Source: a bacterium (GTDB taxonomy: Bacteria; Patescibacteriota; Minisyncoccia; Minisyncoccales; UBA10102). Taken from it: a stretch of 5,742 nucleotides of DNA. Position 1 is the stretch's first letter, and every line of letters starts with the position of its first letter. The position numbers and the translations under genes were made by a program. The notes beneath the pieces were generated by a model. That model worked only from the letters and a program-made list of their open reading frames with translations, was not told where the DNA came from and made no database searches. Below, in pieces: positions 3,564 through 5,742 of the stretch. The stretch is from positions 1 through 5,742 of the forward strand of contig JAUYJR010000029.1 in assembly GCA_030699255.1 (NCBI GenBank). The letters run 5' to 3'.

Positions 3564-5627
3564 TTTTGAGAGGGTAACGTCTTCTTCAAGAATGGCATAT
3601 GCCTTTTCTCGAGCCTCTTCAACCAGGGGAATGTTGGTGATTTGTTGCATGGCAAAGTCGGGTATTCCCCACTGCTTTACTCCGGTAAAATCTCCGGGAC
3701 CTCGGAGCTTCAGGTCTTTTTCCGCAAGCTCAAACCCGTTTTCAGCTTCTACAATTGCTTTGAGTCGCTGTGTTGTGCGAGGAGAGGAAGACTCTGTAAA
3801 AAGCAGGCAGAACGACTGCTTGTCTGATCTGCCAACTCGCCCTCTAAACTGATGGAGTTGAGCAAGTCCAAAATGCTCTGCCCCCTCAATGAGCATAACG
3901 GTTGCATTGGGAATATCCACTCCCACTTCCACAACAGACGTGGAAACAAGCACCTGGATTTTCCCCAGTCTCATCTGTTTCATAATGCGTTCTTTTTCCT
4001 TTCCGGGAATTTTTCCGTGTAGCATGGCAACAGTGTGTTTGGGAAATACCTTCTCTGAAAGAAGCTGGTGTTCTTGGAGAACGGCTTTTGCGTTTGCCCA
4101 TTGAGAAGAGGAGTCTTTCTGTTCAATGCGCGGACAAATAACAAAGACCTGCCCTCCCTTTTGAATTTCCTCTCGCACAAACTTGTATGCCAAATCTCTT
4201 CCCTCGGGCGGAATAATGCGTGTCTCAATCTTCTTTCTTCCTTTTGGAAGTTCCTTTATAAGAGAGAGATCCAGGTCTCCGTATATTGTGAGAGCTAAGG
4301 TGCGAGGAATGGGGGTTGCCGTCATAGAGAGCAGATGAGGAATGAGAGAGGAGCGATGTAGGAGGTGAGACCGTTGCCGTACACCAAACCGGTGCTGTTC
4401 ATCTACCACCGCAAGAGCAAGGTTTCCAAATTTTACCTCTTTCTGAATAATGGCATGAGTTCCAATGAGAATATCAATTCCTCCATCTTTTGCTTTCTCC
4501 AAGAGTTTCTTGCGGGATATCTCAATGTACTGATTGGGAAGCTTCTTTGACATGAAGTGATCGGTACTTCCCGTTAAAAGCCCAATATTCACCTTAAAGG
4601 GAGCCAAGAGGGAGCTCACGGTTTGGAAATGTTGTTTTGCCAAAATTTCGGTGGGAGCAAGGAACGCAACCTGATACCCCGCTTGCCCTGAGCCAGTCGA
4701 ACGGGCTTTTACCACGGAGAGTGAGGCCATAGTGGCCACTACGGTTTTTCCCGATCCCACGTCTCCCTGTAAGAGGCGGTTCATTGGCCGAGGCTTCTCC
4801 ATGTCTTTAAGAATCTGCCAGGCCGATTTTTTCTGAGAATCCGTGAGAGTAAATGACAGGGAGTCGGTAAACCGCTTCATGAGATCCGCGGAAAACGGAA
4901 TACTTGGAGCTTTTACGCGGGCAATCTTTTTTCGTTCAGACAGCACAAAGAGGAGAATGACGAGCAGCTCTTCAAATGAAAATCTTTCCCGCGCTTTTTC
5001 AGCGGTTTTAAGGGAGCTGGGAAAATGCATTTGTTTGAGAGATTCAAAAAAGGGTGCAAAGCCTTTTTCTGTAGCAATATGTTTTGGGAGAGAATCTCCC
5101 ATGTTTTCTGAAACGCAAGAGAGCGCGGAAAAAATAAGTGAGCGAAGGAGCTTGGAAGATACACCTTGCGATTCGGGGTATATGGGAACAATATTGCTGG
5201 TGTGTATAAGAGGAGATCCTCCACGAATCTTCTCGTACTCCGGAGTAGAGAGAACAATGCCCTTTGAATCTCGGGTAACTTTTCCGGCAAGAGAGAGGTT
5301 GTCTCCCGGCGCAAGTGTTTCCAAGAGGTAGGGCTGGTTGAACCAGAGTGCTCGCACAGCTCCCGTTTTGTCTTCAATAAGCGCGTGCACAAGCGTCATC
5401 TGCTTCCGATACGTACGTTCCTTTGTAATGGATTTTAGTGTTCCTTGCACGCACGCAATGGTATCTTCTTTGAGAGATGCAACAGAAGTTATGTGCGAGC
5501 AATCTTGGTATTCTCGAGGAAAGTGAAAAAGGAGAACACGAATGTTCGTAATCCCCAATTGTTCCAGTCTCTTGGCAATCTGCTCTCCCCCTCGGGGGAG
5601 GGTGATAACAGATGAGGAAAGCTGCAT
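3507..5627 (-). CDS. recG: ATP-dependent DNA helicase RecG
   Basis: RecG remodels stalled replication forks and branch-migrates Holliday junctions in DNA repair. From the ATG at 5627 it has 706 aa, near the usual 680-700. The N-terminal wedge/OB region (about 20-150) includes LLFHFPREYQD. The SF2 helicase core follows: motif I GDVGSGKT (288-295), Ia APTEIL, II DEQH (409-412, as in RecG), III SMTATPIPRTL, IV VFVICPRIE, V STSVVEVGVDIP, and VI QFRGRVGR (593-600). A GPGDFTGVKQWG region follows near the C-terminus. Upstream the frame stays open only because it runs through tRNA-Arg, and those residues are not RecG-like, so ATG 5627 is the start. That ATG shares its A with the tRNA CCA. A GGGAG in the tRNA acceptor stem is the only Shine-Dalgarno candidate. 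Oddities: an 8-residue repeat-derived insertion (309-316) between motifs I and Ia, and a 3' end duplicated at 1570-1626. Confidence 0.96.
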   Translation of the reverse strand: MQLSSSVITLPRGGEQIAKRLEQLGITNIRVLLFHFPREYQDCSHITSVASLKEDTIACVQGTLKSITKERTYRKQMTLVHALIEDKTGAVRALWFNQPYLLETLAPGDNLSLAGKVTRDSKGIVLSTPEYEKIRGGSPLIHTSNIVPIYPESQGVSSKLLRSLIFSALSCVSENMGDSLPKHIATEKGFAPFFESLKQMHFPSSLKTAEKARERFSFEELLVILLFVLSERKKIARVKAPSIPFSADLMKRFTDSLSFTLTDSQKKSAWQILKDMEKPRPMNRLLQGDVGSGKTVVATMASLSVVKARSTGSGQAGYQVAFLAPTEILAKQHFQTVSSLLAPFKVNIGLLTGSTDHFMSKKLPNQYIEISRKKLLEKAKDGGIDILIGTHAIIQKEVKFGNLALAVVDEQHRFGVRQRSHLLHRSSLIPHLLSMTATPIPRTLALTIYGDLDLSLIKELPKGRKKIETRIIPPEGRDLAYKFVREEIQKGGQVFVICPRIEQKDSSSQWANAKAVLQEHQLLSEKVFPKHTVAMLHGKIPGKEKERIMKQMRLGKIQVLVSTSVVEVGVDIPNATVMLIEGAEHFGLAQLHQFRGRVGRSDKQSFCLLFTESSSPRTTQRLKAIVEAENGFELAEKDLKLRGPGDFTGVKQWGIPDFAMQQITNIPLVEEAREKAYAILEEDVTLSKYPVLQERVEYLKGKLHLE
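4681..4704. repeat. 24-bp dispersed-repeat insertion inside recG
   Basis: On the minus strand this reads CCG, then TTCGACTGGCTCAGGGCAAG, then C. It adds the residues RSTGSGQA between VVKA and GYQVAFLAPTE, where RecG proteins normally pass straight from the helix after motif I to the strand of motif Ia. The core resembles, from memory, the widespread repeat TTCGACAGGCTCAGGGCAAG. Its length is a multiple of three and it has no stop in this frame, so the helicase frame is kept. Confidence 0.7.
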
Positions 5628-5701
5628 GGTGCTCCCGGGAGGAATCGAACCTCCATCAAGGGCTCCGCAAGCCCTCATTTTATCCGTTAAACTACGGGGG
5701 C
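5627..5701 (-). tRNA. tRNA-Arg (anticodon GCG), CCA encoded
   Basis: Read on the minus strand, the acceptor GCCCCCG (5701-5695) pairs with CGGGAGC (5637-5631), except for a C3-A70 mismatch. The D arm contains AACGGATA with A after GG, the A20 identity base of arginine tRNAs. The anticodon arm AGGGC-TTGCGGA-GCCCT gives anticodon GCG at 5668-5666. The variable loop is TGAT and the T arm is GGAGG-TTCGATT-CCTCC. The discriminator A5630 is followed by an encoded CCA (5629-5627), whose last A is the first base of the recG start codon. GCG is unusual because most bacteria read CGN arginine codons with ACG converted to inosine. Confidence 0.93.
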
Positions 5702-5715
5702 ATTCTCTATTGCGA

Positions 5716-5724
5716 AGAATAGCA
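5716..5724 (-). promoter_or_regulatory. Extended -10 of the tRNA-Arg/recG promoter
   Basis: The minus strand reads TGC-TATTCT at 5724-5716, about 15 bases before the tRNA start, giving a predicted transcription start near 5709. The -35 at 17-base spacing would be 5744-5739, partly outside the window; the visible four bases are GAAA, compatible with TTGAAA. The nine bases are identical to the -10 region before the MccF-like gene. No closer promoter for recG is visible, so recG may be read from this signal through the tRNA. Confidence 0.55.
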
Positions 5725-5742
5725 CAGAGAGGCAAATATTTC

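Noticed and set aside
4843..5331. A 162-codon plus-strand reading frame opposite recG
   Set aside because: The minus strand here is unmistakably recG; the plus-strand frame lacks a family pattern and its own signals.
5628..5735. A 36-residue N-terminal extension of RecG from an upstream ATG at 5735
   Set aside because: The extension is simply a translation of the tRNA-Arg gene and its leader, which happens to lack a stop in that frame. The residues do not resemble RecG.

Overview
The window looks like a compact bacterial chromosome segment, probably from the Candidate Phyla Radiation (Patescibacteria, Parcubacteria-like). The basis is the ValS N-terminus style, weak or absent Shine-Dalgarno sites, tight housekeeping packing and short palindromic repeats. 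This placement is an inference, not proof. All complete genes use the standard code and end in TAG or TAA.

Layout, left to right. Positions 1-142 (minus) hold the first 47 codons of valS, which runs off the left edge. Nine bases upstream of it is tsaD (152-1246, minus), the threonylcarbamoyl transferase of t6A tRNA modification, so the two form a translation-related operon. The next 248 bases contain a plus-strand promoter candidate and two adjacent palindromic repeats, leading to tRNA-Glu(UUC) at 1495-1569.

Directly abutting that tRNA, on the minus strand, is an 18-codon remnant of a recG 3' end (1570-1626). It matches the end of the intact recG at 3507-3563 at 48 of 60 bases. Between these two direct copies lies a segment of about 1.9 kb that looks inserted. 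It carries an unrecognised 192-aa protein gene (1796-2374) with a strong rho-independent terminator, and an AT-rich gene for an MccF-like S66 serine peptidase (2505-3491). The two cargo genes differ sharply in base composition from each other and from the flanks. No integrase or transposase is visible. The ancestral order was probably tRNA-Glu followed directly by the converging recG, with the segment inserted or recombined at the recG 3' end so that an intact C-terminus was kept.

The right part is recG (3507-5627, minus), the branch-migration helicase, with all helicase motifs. It has an 8-codon in-frame insertion derived from a dispersed palindromic-type repeat between motifs I and Ia. Its ATG shares its A with the encoded CCA end of tRNA-Arg(GCG) at 5627-5701 (minus), which lies behind a promoter with an extended -10.

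The most notable points are the duplicated recG 3' ends flanking foreign-looking cargo, the repeat-derived peptide inside the RecG helicase core, and the tRNA-Arg/recG one-base overlap. I see no defence system, CRISPR array or recognisable multi-gene novel system here; the 192-aa orphan is the only gene of unknown function.
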